64,000 bases of DNA from Pleomorphomonas diazotrophica. Lineage in GTDB: Bacteria; Pseudomonadota; Alphaproteobacteria; Rhizobiales; Pleomorphomonadaceae. Each line of letters begins with the position of its first letter. Position 1 is the stretch's first letter. The stretch is from assembly GCF_002844595.1 (NCBI RefSeq), contig NZ_PJNW01000009.1:279604-343603 (forward strand), in the 5' to 3' direction. Both the position numbers and the translations under genes were made by a program. Below are positions 51,556-60,822 of the stretch, piece by piece. The notes under the pieces were generated by a model that was given only the letters and a program-made list of their open reading frames with translations, ran no database searches and had not been told where the DNA came from.

Positions 51556-52227
51556 ATGAGGTCAGCACGTTTTGCCTTGGGCGCCCTGCTGCTGCTTGTG
51601 CTGGCGCTGGTCGCCGGGGGCGTCATCCCGCGGCCGTTGCTTGCGCCGGTGGAGGCCTCATCCGGTGCCGCCGACCTCAGGCGCATCCTCGTACTGTCAG
51701 GGCCTATTCATACCGACATCGCCATTCCGCTCGACGAGACGACGCGCGCGGCCTTTCCCTTTCTCGACGCGGCGGGCGTTCCCGTCGGCCATCCTGCCGC
51801 GCGCTGGCTGATCGTCGGCTAGGGCGGCCGTGCCTTCTATCTGGAAACGCCGACCTGGGCGGACCTGAAGCCGCTGCCGGTGCTGCGCGCCCTGACCGTC
51901 GATCGCTCGGTGATGCATGTGGATGTCGCTGGAGAGGCCCTTGCGTCCCAGTCCGGCGTCGCGGCTTTCGACATCGATGAGCGGCGTTTCTCCAAGCTGA
52001 TCGCCTTCGTGGCCGGCAGTTTCGTCTCGGAGGCCGGCGCGGTGGCGGCGATCCCCGGCGCCGGTTACGGAGCCTATGACCGCTTCTTCGAGGCCAAAGG
52101 GTTCTTCAATGCCCTCGTGGGCTGCAACACCTGGACCGCGGCCGCCCTGCGCGAGGCGGGCCTGCGGTCGGGGGCCTGGACCCCCTTGCCGCAGTCCCTG
52201 CGTCTGTCACTCAAGCTCTACAACTGA
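51556..52227 (+). pseudogene. DUF2459 family gene broken by an in-frame TAG
   Basis: Signal-anchor start MRSARFALGALLLLVLALVA, then SGPIHTDIAIPLD, ARWLIVG, a TAG at 51820-51822, and in the same frame GGRAFYLETPTWADLKPLPV through GCNTWTAAALREAGL to the stop at 52227. DUF2459 proteins have a Trp at that point (VGWGxRxFYLxTPTW), so TGG has become TAG by one base change. Everything else (223 codons) is intact, including the NTW motif. Recent inactivation, suppression or a sequence error are possible. Confidence 0.85.
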
Positions 52228-52247
52228 CCGAGCCGGAGGCCCGAGTG

Positions 52248-53648
52248 TCACGTCCGGGGATCGACCCAGCCGCCCACCGGCTCGAAGCCGGCCATGGCCT
52301 CCCTGGGGCCCCAGGTCAGCGGCTTGTAGAGGGCGGGCGCGCTGCTCGCCTCCAGCACCGGCTCGACGATCTGCCAGGCGAGCTCGGCCATGTCCTCGCG
52401 GGTGAACAGCTGGCGGCGGCCGTTCATGGCATCGCCGATCAGCCGCTCGTAGGGCAGCATGTTGTCGATGCCGTCGCTGACGGCGCTGAGCTCCACCGCC
52501 TCGCCGATCATGCCGCCGCCGTTGGCCTTGCGGCGGGCGCCGAGGCCGATCGCCACCTCCGGGCCGAGGCGGAAGCGCATGTAGTTGGCCTCGCCCGGCC
52601 GGATCGGGTCGAACACTTCGAGCGGCGGCTGCTTGAAGCGGACCACCACCTCGGTGGCGCGCACCGGCAGGTTCTTGCCGGCCCTGATGTAGAAGGGCAC
52701 GCCCTGCCAGCGCCAGGTGTCGACGAAGAGGCGCACCGCCACGAAGGTCTCGACGCGCGAGTTGGGGGCGACGCCCGGCTCGTTGCGATAGCCCTCGAAC
52801 TGGCCCCGGACCACGTCGCGCTCCTCGAGCGGCCGGATGGCTTTCAGCACCTGCACCTTCTCGTCGATCAGGTCGTCGGAGAGGGCGTTGACCGGCGGCT
52901 CGGTGGCCAGCAGCAGCAGCACGTTGACGAGGTGGTTCTGCACCACGTCACGCAGCGCGCCCACCTCCTCATAGAAGCGGCCGCGCCCCTCGACGCCGAA
53001 ATTCTCGGCCATGGTGATCTGGACGCTGTCGATGTAGTTGCGGTTCCAGAGCGGCTCGAGGAAGGAGTTGGCAAAGCGGAAATAGAGGAGGTTCTGGATC
53101 GCTTCCTTGCCGAGATAGTGGTCGATGCGGAAGATCTCGTCTTCCCTGAACACGGTGTGCAGGACGCGGTTGAGTTCCTGCGCCGACTTGAGGTCACGGC
53201 CGAAGGGCTTCTCCACCATCAGCCGGGCGCCGGCGGAGAGGTTGGCCTGCTTGAGGCCGGCCGTCACCGAGGTGAACATCGATGGGGGTATGGCGAGGTA
53301 GTAGAGCACGCGCTTCCGGTCCGACAGCGCCTCTCCGAGGCGGGCGAAGGTGGCCGGGTCCTGATAGTCGCCGGAGACCAGCCGCATCAGGCCGGCAAAG
53401 CGTGTGAACACCGCTTCGTCGATGGTGCCGCAACTGGCGGCAATGCTGTCGCGGGCCCGCTCCAGGAGCTTCTCCACCGTCCAGCCGTCGCGGGCGACGC
53501 CGACGATCGGTTCGCTGAGGTTGCCGCGCCGCACCATCTCGTAGAGCGAGGGGTAGATCATCTTGCGAGCGAGGTCGCCGGTGGCCCCGAAGATCACGAG
53601 GGCGTCCGAACGGCCGTTGCGGCCGCCTTCCTTGATGGTCTTGGGCAT
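52248..53648 (-). CDS. zwf: Glucose-6-phosphate 1-dehydrogenase
   Basis: Oxidises glucose 6-phosphate to 6-phosphogluconolactone with NADP+ at the head of the pentose phosphate and Entner-Doudoroff routes. 466 residues. NADP motif GATGDLARK near the start, catalytic signature RIDHYLGKE, and the C-terminal [15 protein letters not shown]. Start ATG 53648 (MPKTIKEGG) follows the gnd stop by one base; the longer frame to 53693 overlaps gnd. Cotranscribed with gnd. 6-phosphogluconolactonase (pgl) is not between them. Confidence 0.95.
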   Translation of the reverse strand: MPKTIKEGGRNGRSDALVIFGATGDLARKMIYPSLYEMVRRGNLSEPIVGVARDGWTVEKLLERARDSIAASCGTIDEAVFTRFAGLMRLVSGDYQDPATFARLGEALSDRKRVLYYLAIPPSMFTSVTAGLKQANLSAGARLMVEKPFGRDLKSAQELNRVLHTVFREDEIFRIDHYLGKEAIQNLLYFRFANSFLEPLWNRNYIDSVQITMAENFGVEGRGRFYEEVGALRDVVQNHLVNVLLLLATEPPVNALSDDLIDEKVQVLKAIRPLEERDVVRGQFEGYRNEPGVAPNSRVETFVAVRLFVDTWRWQGVPFYIRAGKNLPVRATEVVVRFKQPPLEVFDPIRPGEANYMRFRLGPEVAIGLGARRKANGGGMIGEAVELSAVSDGIDNMLPYERLIGDAMNGRRQLFTREDMAELAWQIVEPVLEASSAPALYKPLTWGPREAMAGFEPVGGWVDPRT

Positions 53649-53649
53649 G

Positions 53650-54651
53650 TCAGTGGCTTTCTTCCTGAGGCTTGCGTTCGATGTGGCCGCCAAAGGCTTG
53701 GCGCATGGCCGAGAGCACCTTGTTGGCGAACTCGTCGTTGCCGCGCGAGGTGAAGCGGCCGAACAGGGCCGACGAGAGAACCGGCACCGGCACGCTGGTG
53801 TCGATGGCGGCCTTCAGCGTCCAGCGTCCCTCGCCGGAATCGGAGACATGGCCCTGGTAGTTGGCAAGGTTGGGATCGGCGGCCAGCGCCGCGGCCGTCA
53901 GATCGAGCAACCACGAACTGATGACGCTGGCATGTCGCCACACCTCGGTGATGCCGGCCACGTCGAAGTCGTAGCGGTAATACTGCGGCTCATCGAGCGG
54001 GCTGGTCTCGGCGTCGGCCTTGCGGGCCACCGAGCCGGCGTTCGCCGATTTCAGGACGTTCAACCCTTCGGCAAAGGCGGCCATCATGCCGTATTCGATG
54101 CCGTTGTGGATCATCTTGACGAAATGGCCGGCGCCGGGCGGGCCGCAGTGGAAATAGCCGCGCTCGGCCGTGCTGAGCGCGGGATCGCCGCCGGGGGAGA
54201 GCGTCGCGAAGATCGGGTCGAGCCGGGCCACGGCCGCCTCGTCGCCGCCGATCATCAGGCAATAGCCGCGCTCCTTGCCCCAGACGCCGCCGGATGTGCC
54301 GACGTCGACGAAATGGATACTCGCCGTGGACAGTTCGCCGGCGAGATCGACCGCCTTGCGGTAGTTGGAGTTGCCGCCGTCGATGATGATGTCGTCGGGC
54401 GAAAGGCGGGTCGAGAGGTCGCGCACGGCGCCTTCGGTCACGGCGGCCGGCAGCATCAGCCAGATGGCGCGCGGCGGCTTCAGCTTCGCTACCAGATCGT
54501 CGACCGAGGACGCCGGCACGGCGCCCTGGGCTTCGAGCGCGGCGACACTGTCGCGGTTGACGTCATAGGCCACCACCTCATGGCCGCCGGCCATCAGCCG
54601 GAGCGCCATGTTGTAGCCCATCCGGCCCAGTCCCATCATTCCGATCTGCAT
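53650..54651 (-). CDS. gnd: 6-phosphogluconate dehydrogenase, decarboxylating (short GndA type)
   Basis: Oxidative decarboxylation of 6-phosphogluconate to ribulose 5-phosphate. 333 residues, shorter than E. coli Gnd (468), as in the YqeC/GndA class common in alphaproteobacteria and often NAD-preferring. Motifs: [51 protein letters not shown] and [20 protein letters not shown], which hold the catalytic Lys and substrate contacts. ATG at 54651 fits the family; the frame runs to 54864 through leader DNA. First gene of the gnd-zwf unit. Confidence 0.93.
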   Translation of the reverse strand: MQIGMMGLGRMGYNMALRLMAGGHEVVAYDVNRDSVAALEAQGAVPASSVDDLVAKLKPPRAIWLMLPAAVTEGAVRDLSTRLSPDDIIIDGGNSNYRKAVDLAGELSTASIHFVDVGTSGGVWGKERGYCLMIGGDEAAVARLDPIFATLSPGGDPALSTAERGYFHCGPPGAGHFVKMIHNGIEYGMMAAFAEGLNVLKSANAGSVARKADAETSPLDEPQYYRYDFDVAGITEVWRHASVISSWLLDLTAAALAADPNLANYQGHVSDSGEGRWTLKAAIDTSVPVPVLSSALFGRFTSRGNDEFANKVLSAMRQAFGGHIERKPQEESH

Positions 54652-54747
54652 GGTCAATCTCCGGCAAGCCTTCACGCACTTCGGTGGTCCGAGACGTGGG
54701 TCCAAAGGGCAGGGTGCCGCCCGGCACCCGCCCGAACTATCAGTCCA

Positions 54748-54797
54748 GGAGCCTTCGCCGACCAAATTGAAGCATTTGGTCGTCCAGAGAAGGCTCC
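54748..54797 (-). promoter_or_regulatory. Two-tier hairpin in the gnd leader
   Basis: Outer stem GGAGCCTTC / GAAGGCTCC and inner stem CGACCAAAT / ATTTGGTCG, each perfect 9 bp, with a 6-nt loop. Lies 97-146 bp upstream of the gnd start codon in the expected leader RNA. Could be an mRNA structure or an interspersed repeat. Confidence 0.5.
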
Positions 54798-54867
54798 AGG
54801 TCACTTGCTGGAGCAGCCGCTTTTCGATCAGGTTGAGAAACCTGACCGGCGGATGCTCTCGCATTCA

Positions 54868-54886
54868 CCTAGGTATATTACCTAGG
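54868..54886. promoter_or_regulatory. Palindrome upstream of gnd
   Basis: CCTAGGTA-tat-TACCTAGG, perfect 8-bp arms, about 217 bp upstream of the gnd start. Operator-like form, no known regulator gene adjacent. Confidence 0.45.
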
Positions 54887-55280
54887 CCCCGAGTAAAGGC
54901 CACTGCGATCACGTTCGGAGGAGCACCCAGTGAAAGGGCGTCTCGGCGCGCTCGGGGATGGTGCTCCGAAAGGGAGGAGCGATCCTCGCCGGTCCGCCGG
55001 CAGCGGCGGGTCGCGAAACCAACCCGGCTGAGGCGCCGCCGGCTAGGGCCCGACGGTCTCGCGAGCTGATTGTTGATCACGTCGGGCTCATCACGTTGCG
55101 GGCGTTCTTTGCGGTCTAATTTAAGCGGCTATTCGGATAATCTATGCGATAGAAGTAAATACGCGGCGAAACTGGCAATATGCGGCGTAGTAATTTCATG
55201 TGTTGTTTGCATATGCAGTGATTGTTAGCCAAATATACTTAATTCTGTCATCGGCGTGCCTTCACGATGTCATGCGAGGC

Positions 55281-55290
55281 CATCTAGATG
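55281..55290. promoter_or_regulatory. Palindrome before the Ugp-like operon
   Basis: CATCTAGATG, a perfect 10-bp palindrome inside GGCCATCTAGATGCC, about 40 bp upstream of the ATPase start. Possible operator; no regulator gene adjoins. Confidence 0.35.
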
Positions 55291-55330
55291 CCGGTATCTC
55301 GACGGTCTTGACGACATCCGGGAGGGACAG

Positions 55331-56518
55331 ATGGCCTCACTCAGCATCGACAGGGTCACCAAGACCTTCGGCCATCAGGCCGTTCTGAAGGACGTGTCGC
55401 TCGACGTGCGCGACGGCGAGTTCCTGACGCTGGTCGGCGCCTCCGGGTGCGGCAAGTCGACGGTGCTGCGCGTCATCGCCGGCCTCGAACCGCAGGACTC
55501 CGGCTCGATCCTGATTGGCGGCGGCAGCGTCGATCACCTCCGGCCCAAGCAGCGCAACGTGGCGATGGTGTTCCAATCCTACGCGCTCTACCCGCACATG
55601 ACCGTCGCCGACAACATCGCCATGCCCCTGGTCATGCAGCGCCTTCGCCTTGCAGAACGCCTGCCGCTCTTGGGCCGCCTGTCGCCGCGGCGCGGCCGGG
55701 TGATGGCCGGCGTGAGGGGCGAGGTGGAGGCGGTGGCGCGCCAGCTGCAGATCGACCAGTTGCTCGCCCGCAAGCCGGCGCAGCTCTCCGGCGGCCAGCG
55801 CCAGCGCGTCGCGCTCGGTCGGGCGATGGTGCGCCATCCCCAGATGTTCCTGATGGACGAGCCGCTCAGCAACCTCGACGCCAAGCTCAGGGTGCACATG
55901 CGCGCCGAGCTGACCGAGCTGCACCGGCGTCTCGGCAGCACCTTCATCTATGTCACCCACGATCAGGTCGAGGCGATGACCATGTCCGATCGGGTGGCGC
56001 TGATGGACGAGGGGCGCATCGTCCAGCTCGGAACGCCGAACGACCTCTATCACGATCCGCTCGACCTGCGCGTCGCCCGCTTCATCGGCTCGCCCGGCGT
56101 CAACGTGCTGCCCGGCCGGGTGTCGGCATCCGGCGCCGTCGAGGTCTCGGGCGTGACGCTGCCGGTCGAGATCGAGGCGGAGGAAGGCACGTCGGTTGCC
56201 GTCGGCCTGCGCCCGGAGACGCTGTCGCTCGACGCCCACGCCGGCCATCCGCGCCTTGCCGCCCGGCTTCACAGCGTCGAGAACCTGGGCGCCGAGGTGT
56301 TCCTGCGCCTCATCCTCGAAGCGGGTCCCTCCGAACCGGTGATCCTGCGCACCGCGCTCGAAAGCTACGAGCGCAGCCGGCACCACGGCTCGCTCGACGG
56401 CGTGATCCAGGTGTCGCTCGACGCGCGGCGCGCCACCATCTTCGATGCCGAGGGGCGCCGCATCGCCCGCCGGCCGGTCGAGGCGGCGGTGGTTCGCCTC
56501 TCCGTTTCGGCGGAGTGA
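55331..56518 (+). CDS. Carbohydrate/phospho-ester ABC transporter ATP-binding protein (UgpC type)
   Basis: 395 residues. Walker A GASGCGKST at 36-44; the Q-loop VFQSYALYPHMTVADN; signature LSGGQRQRVALGRA; Walker B MFLMDEPLSNLDAKL; H-loop YVTHDQVEAMTMSD; C-terminal TOBE domain (VGLRPETLSLDAHAGH). It has a ~20-residue extra loop (RLGRLSPRRGRVMAGVRG region) before the signature. First gene of the operon, ATPase-permease-permease-binding protein-PHP. Likely cargo glycerol-phosphate-like or a sugar, inferred. Confidence 0.88.
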   Translation: MASLSIDRVTKTFGHQAVLKDVSLDVRDGEFLTLVGASGCGKSTVLRVIAGLEPQDSGSILIGGGSVDHLRPKQRNVAMVFQSYALYPHMTVADNIAMPLVMQRLRLAERLPLLGRLSPRRGRVMAGVRGEVEAVARQLQIDQLLARKPAQLSGGQRQRVALGRAMVRHPQMFLMDEPLSNLDAKLRVHMRAELTELHRRLGSTFIYVTHDQVEAMTMSDRVALMDEGRIVQLGTPNDLYHDPLDLRVARFIGSPGVNVLPGRVSASGAVEVSGVTLPVEIEAEEGTSVAVGLRPETLSLDAHAGHPRLAARLHSVENLGAEVFLRLILEAGPSEPVILRTALESYERSRHHGSLDGVIQVSLDARRATIFDAEGRRIARRPVEAAVVRLSVSAE

Positions 56519-56523
56519 TCGCC

Positions 56524-57447
56524 ATGGCCGTCCTTGCCGCGCCGGGCGCCGTGCCCATCCGCCGCCTCTCCAGCCAGTCGCGCGTCGAAGCCTTCACCGG
56601 CCAGATGTTCGCCCTGCCGGCCTTGCTGCTGATCGTCGGGCTGCTGCTGGTGCCGATCCTCGTCGTCGCCGTGCTCGGCTTCTCCGACTACCAGCTCGGC
56701 GCCATCGAGTGGTCATGGATCGGCCTCGGCAATTACGAGCGGATGCTCGACGATCCGGTATTCTGGCGCTCGATCGGCAACACCTTCCTCTATGTCGCGG
56801 TGGTGGTGCCCGGCTCGGTGCTGTCGGCGCTGGTGGTGGCGATCCTCGTCAACGACCGCAAGCACTTCAAGAGCGTCTACCAGATCATCTATTTCCTGCC
56901 GGTGACGACGACGCTGATCGCCATGTCGGTGGTCTGGCACTTCGTGCTCAACCCGCAGCTCGGGCCGATCGCCGGCCTGCTGCGGGCGCTCGGCCTGCCG
57001 CCGGTCGACCTGTTCGGCGACCTGGACCTCGTGCTGATCGCGCTGTCGCTGATCGGCATCTGGCAGCTGGTCGGCTTCAACATGGTGCTGTTTCTCGCCG
57101 GCCTCACCGCCATCCCGCGCGACCTCTACGACGCGGCGGCCATCGACGGCGCCGACCACCCCTGGGACCGCTTCGCCCGCGTCACCTGGCCGATGCTCGG
57201 GCCGACGACGGTCTTCGTGGTGGTGACGACGACCATCACAGCCTTCCGCGTCTTCGACACGGTGGCCGTCATCACCCGCGGCGGCCCCATCGGTCGCTCG
57301 GAGGTGATGCTCTACGCCATCTATCTCGAAGGGTTCCAGTATTTCGAGATCGGCTACGCCTCGGCGCTCACCATCGTCTTCCTCGTCGTGGTGGTGGCGC
57401 TTGCCGTGCTGCAGGCCTTCTTCCTCGATCGCAAGGTGCACTATTGA
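56524..57447 (+). CDS. Carbohydrate ABC transporter permease (UgpA-like)
   Basis: 307 residues with six helices. N-terminal ~25 residues cytoplasmic, first helix ALPALLLIVGLLLVPILVVAV; coupling loop YDAAAIDGADHPWDRFARVT; late motif FDTVAVITRGGPIGRSEVML. The stop overlaps the next start by one base (TGATG). Forms the membrane channel with the next gene product. Confidence 0.9.
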   Translation: MAVLAAPGAVPIRRLSSQSRVEAFTGQMFALPALLLIVGLLLVPILVVAVLGFSDYQLGAIEWSWIGLGNYERMLDDPVFWRSIGNTFLYVAVVVPGSVLSALVVAILVNDRKHFKSVYQIIYFLPVTTTLIAMSVVWHFVLNPQLGPIAGLLRALGLPPVDLFGDLDLVLIALSLIGIWQLVGFNMVLFLAGLTAIPRDLYDAAAIDGADHPWDRFARVTWPMLGPTTVFVVVTTTITAFRVFDTVAVITRGGPIGRSEVMLYAIYLEGFQYFEIGYASALTIVFLVVVVALAVLQAFFLDRKVHY

Positions 57448-58331
57448 TGAGCGCGCTCGCCACCCGCCCGTCGCCGGGTCTCTTCGCCCGCCTCGGCCTG
57501 ATGCGTCCGGATCTGGCGATCCGCGCCGCCCTTGCCCATCTGGTGCTGATCGTCGGCGCGCTGTTCGTGCTGCTGCCCTTCGTCTGGATGCTGCTCACCT
57601 CGATCCGCAAGCCGGAAGCGGTGTTCACCGCCGGCTTCAATCCCATCCCGGACGAGTTCCACGGCGTCGAGAACTACTCGCACGCGCTGTCGCAGTCGCC
57701 GCTCCTGCAGTTCATGGGCAACGGCGTCATCGTCTGCGCGGCGATCCTGGCGCTGCAACTGATCTTCGCCCTGCCGGCCGCCTATGCCCTCGCCAAGCTC
57801 AACTTCCGGGCTCGGCCGCTCGTCTTCGCGCTGGTGCTCTTGGGCCTCACCGTGCCGCAGCAGGTGACGGCGCTGCCGATCTACATGGGGCTCGCCGGCA
57901 TCGGCATGCTCGACACCTATTTCGCGCTGATGCTGCCCTTCTCGCTGTCGGTGTTCGCCATCTTCCTGTTCCGGCAGTTCTTCAAGAGCTTTCCCGACGA
58001 GATCATCCAGGCGGCCCGGCTCGACGGCTTCACCGAGTTCGAGATCCTGATCCGCATCATGGTGCCGAGCGCCCGGCCGGCGATCGCCGCCTTCGCGGTG
58101 TTCTCGATCACCTCGCACTGGAACGATCTCTACTGGCCGCTGGTGGTGACGACCTCGCCGGAACACGCGACGCCGCCGCTCGGCATGATGATCTTCCGCG
58201 ACCAGGAGACCGGCTCCAACTACGGCGCGCTGATGGCCGGCGCCACCATCATCACCGCGCCCCTGGTGATCGCCTTCCTCATCGCCCAGCGCCAGTTCGT
58301 GCGCGGCATCACCATGACCGGCGTCAAATGA
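57447..58331 (+). CDS. Carbohydrate ABC transporter permease (UgpE-like)
   Basis: 294 residues, six helices, MalG/UgpE type. Signature VWMLLTSIRKPEAVF after the first helix, coupling loop QAARLDGFTEFEILIRIMVP, end FLIAQRQFVRGITMTGVK. Ends 95 bp before the binding-protein gene. Confidence 0.9.
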   Translation: MSALATRPSPGLFARLGLMRPDLAIRAALAHLVLIVGALFVLLPFVWMLLTSIRKPEAVFTAGFNPIPDEFHGVENYSHALSQSPLLQFMGNGVIVCAAILALQLIFALPAAYALAKLNFRARPLVFALVLLGLTVPQQVTALPIYMGLAGIGMLDTYFALMLPFSLSVFAIFLFRQFFKSFPDEIIQAARLDGFTEFEILIRIMVPSARPAIAAFAVFSITSHWNDLYWPLVVTTSPEHATPPLGMMIFRDQETGSNYGALMAGATIITAPLVIAFLIAQRQFVRGITMTGVK

Positions 58332-58426
58332 ACGCCGCGACGGCGTCAGGTGACGCCGTGTTCCTGCGGCCGGGGGCAGGGGACCTCCGGCATCCAAACC
58401 CGCACCCATCCGACAGGGAGACCACC

Positions 58427-59734
58427 ATGCTTCGCAGAACCGTGCTCAAGGGCATCGCCGCCGCCACCGCCTCGGCCGTCGCCATGCCCGCCGTCCTCAC
58501 CCGCGCCCTGGCCGCCGACGCCATCGAGCTCGACGTCGTCCATTGCTGGCCCGGCCACGACAAGTTCCACGCCGAGATCGCCAATGCCTTCATGGCGGCG
58601 CATCCGGACATCCGGATCAAGTACGGCACCTCGCCCGCGAGCTATGAGGACGGCCACCAGCAGATCCTGCGCCAGGCGATGACCAACCAGTTGCCGGACA
58701 TCTACTTCTCCGGCTTCCACCTGCTGCCGCCGCTGATGCGGACGCTGAAGTCGCGCGGCCAGTTCGTGGCGCTCGACGGACTGATCGCCGGCGAGGGCGC
58801 CGAGTGGAAGGCGACCAACTATGCCGACCGCATCCTGGCGCTGGGCAACGTGGACGGCGAGCAGGCCGGCATGGCCTTCAACACCTCGACGCCCATCGTC
58901 TATTTCAACGCCGATCTCGTGAAGAAGGCCGGCGGCAATCCCGACGCCTTCCCCACCGATTGGGACGGCCTGCTCAAGCTCTCCGCCGCGATCGCCGGCA
59001 CCGGAGACGACGTCGACGGCATGTTCATGTCGCTGCACACCGGCACCGACGACTGGCTGTTCCAGGCGATGATCTTCCAGTATGGCGGCAACCTGATGGA
59101 CGACGCCGACCGCACGGTTGCCTTCGGCGACAGGAGCGGCGAGGAGGCGGTGAAGCTGATGCGGCGCTTCGTCACCGAGGGCAAGATGAAGCTCGGCGAG
59201 GAGCAGGCGGCGCGCCAGCAGTTCTTTGCCGGCAAGCTCGGCATCATCTTCCAGTCGACCGCCTCGCTGAAGTCAACCACCGACAGCGTCGGCTCCAACT
59301 TCGAGCTGCGCACCACGCGCTATCCCATGGCCGACAAGGCCAACGGCGGCCTGCCCACCGGCGGCAACGCGGCGATGATCCTCACCAAGGACGAGGCGCG
59401 CCAGAAGGCGGCCTGGGACTATCTGAAGTGGGTGACGGGCCCCGAGGGCCAGAAGGTGGCGGTGCTGGCCTCCGGCTACATGCCCGCCAACCAGCGCGTC
59501 ATGGAGAAGGCGTACCTCGGCGATTTCTACGCCGCCAACCCCAACTGGCGTACCAGCCTCGATCAGATCCCGGTGGCGCGCAAATGGTACGGCTACCCCG
59601 GCACCAACTCGGTGAAGATCGGCCGCGTGCAGAAGGAAGTGCTGGCGCTGATCCTGCGCGGTGACCTCGGGCCGGAAGCCGGCCTTGCCGAGCTGGTCAA
59701 GGTCACCTCCGACCTGCTGCCCAGGCAGTCCTGA
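58427..59734 (+). CDS. Carbohydrate ABC transporter binding protein (UgpB-like), Tat-type signal
   Basis: 435 residues in the SBP_bac_1 class. The signal RRTVLKGIAAATASAVAMPA has a twin-arginine and the cleavage site is near ALAAD. Supporting segments: VVHCWPGHDKFHAEIANAFM, EQAGMAFNTSTPIVYFNADL, FAGKLGIIFQSTASL, and the hinge WDYLKWVTGPEGQKVAVLAS. RGD/GRVQKEVLALILRG ends match UgpB-like proteins. Expected to deliver cargo to the preceding permeases. Confidence 0.88.
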   Translation: MLRRTVLKGIAAATASAVAMPAVLTRALAADAIELDVVHCWPGHDKFHAEIANAFMAAHPDIRIKYGTSPASYEDGHQQILRQAMTNQLPDIYFSGFHLLPPLMRTLKSRGQFVALDGLIAGEGAEWKATNYADRILALGNVDGEQAGMAFNTSTPIVYFNADLVKKAGGNPDAFPTDWDGLLKLSAAIAGTGDDVDGMFMSLHTGTDDWLFQAMIFQYGGNLMDDADRTVAFGDRSGEEAVKLMRRFVTEGKMKLGEEQAARQQFFAGKLGIIFQSTASLKSTTDSVGSNFELRTTRYPMADKANGGLPTGGNAAMILTKDEARQKAAWDYLKWVTGPEGQKVAVLASGYMPANQRVMEKAYLGDFYAANPNWRTSLDQIPVARKWYGYPGTNSVKIGRVQKEVLALILRGDLGPEAGLAELVKVTSDLLPRQS

Positions 59735-59799
59735 CCTCTGGACCGACGACAGCCGCCGGGGATCTCCCGGCGGTTCCCGACCTTCCGAAGGAACCCTCC

Positions 59800-60708
59800 A
59801 TGCCCTTTCCCCTGTTCGACAAGCCCGGCCGCTTCCTGCGCGGCAACCTGCACACCCATTCCACCCGTTCCGACGGCGCGCTGGCGCCCGAGGAGGTGTC
59901 GCGCCGCTACCGGGCGATGGGCTATGACTTCTATGCCCTCACCGACCATTTCATGGCCAAATACGGCTTCCCGATCACCGACACGCGCGGCCACCGCGGC
60001 GAAGGCTTCACCACGCTGATCGGCGCCGAGCTGCACGCCGGCCGCATGTCGCGCGGCGAGATCTGGCATATCCTCGCCGTCGGCCTGCCGTCCGACTTCG
60101 CTCCGACCGGCCCTGAGGAGAGCGGCCCCGACCTCGCCCGCCGGGCGGCGGCGGCCGGTGCCTTCGTCGCCATCGCCCATCCCGAATGGTACGGCCTGAC
60201 GCTCGACGACGCCGAGACGCTCGACGCCGCCCACGCCATCGAGATCTACAATCACACCTGCCACGTTCACAACGCGCGCGGCAGCGGCGCGTCGCTGCTC
60301 GACGCCCTGCTCAGCAACGACCGCCGCATCCTCGCCATCGCCACCGATGACGCGCATTTCAGCGACGCGGTCTACGACAACACCGACGCCTTCGGTGCCT
60401 GGGTGATGGTCAAGGCTGAGGAGAACGAGCCTGAGGCGATCCTCGCCGCGCTGAAGGCCGGCGACTTCTACGCGAGCGAAGGCCCCGACTTCCACGCCAT
60501 CCGCCGTGATGGCGACGCCCTCGTGGTGCGCACGTCCGCTGTCGACCGGGTGATCCTGCTCGGCCCCAGCGCGCGTGCCGTCCACGTCTCGGGCCGGGCG
60601 ATGACGGAAGCACGCCTTCCGCTCGCCGGGTTCGAGGGCGGCTGGCTGCGTCTCGTCGCCATCGACGCCGCGGGCCGTCGCGCCTGGTCGAACGCTGCTT
60701 GGCTCTAG
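59800..60708 (+). CDS. PHP-domain metal-dependent phosphoesterase in the Ugp-like operon
   Basis: 302 residues. PHP motif NLHTHSTRSDGALAPEEV (His18, His20, Asp25), motif 2 YDFYALTDHFM, motif 3 IGAELHAG, and the metal ligands EIYNHTCH and IATDDAHFSD. These are the typical 8-9 residues for a trinuclear metal site. The C-terminal ~80 residues are a small beta domain. Being in the operon, it probably hydrolyses a phosphate ester brought in by the transporter, in a role like UgpQ but by an unrelated enzyme. No signal peptide, so cytoplasmic. Confidence 0.87.
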   Translation: MPFPLFDKPGRFLRGNLHTHSTRSDGALAPEEVSRRYRAMGYDFYALTDHFMAKYGFPITDTRGHRGEGFTTLIGAELHAGRMSRGEIWHILAVGLPSDFAPTGPEESGPDLARRAAAAGAFVAIAHPEWYGLTLDDAETLDAAHAIEIYNHTCHVHNARGSGASLLDALLSNDRRILAIATDDAHFSDAVYDNTDAFGAWVMVKAEENEPEAILAALKAGDFYASEGPDFHAIRRDGDALVVRTSAVDRVILLGPSARAVHVSGRAMTEARLPLAGFEGGWLRLVAIDAAGRRAWSNAAWL

Positions 60709-60710
60709 GA

Positions 60711-60754
60711 GCAATCCCAGCAAAAGTCGGAACCGGTTTTGCGTCCGGGATTGC
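60711..60754 (+). repeat. 44-bp palindromic repeat, copy 3 (diverged)
   Basis: Starts 2 bp after the PHP stop. Outer arms GCAATCCC / GGGATTGC, inner arms GCAAAA / TTTTGC around GTCGGAACCGG. Same architecture and core as copies 1 and 2, but the arm sequences are different. A partial second unit (GCAATCCCGGCTGAAGTGGA) begins at 60768. Confidence 0.8.
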
Positions 60755-60822
60755 GTGAAACAGACGAGCAATCCCGGCTGAAGTGGAAGCACATCCGACG
60801 CCCCATGGGTGCCGGATGTCAG

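Larger units (their letters stand above)
54652..55330. other. Non-coding region upstream of gnd and of the Ugp-like operon
   Basis: 679 bp between divergent operons. The gnd side holds the two-tier hairpin at 54748-54797 and the palindrome at 54868-54886. Further on are GGAGCACC..GGTGCTCC arms (around 54919-54970) and the 10-bp palindrome CATCTAGATG (55281-55290) 40 bp before the ABC ATPase start. The segment 55110-55260 is AT-rich and probably contains the plus-strand promoter. Confidence 0.6.

Noticed and set aside
54865..55080. 71-codon minus-strand frame upstream of gnd
   Set aside because: Arg/Ser-rich shadow sequence that covers palindromes and lacks a ribosome-binding site.
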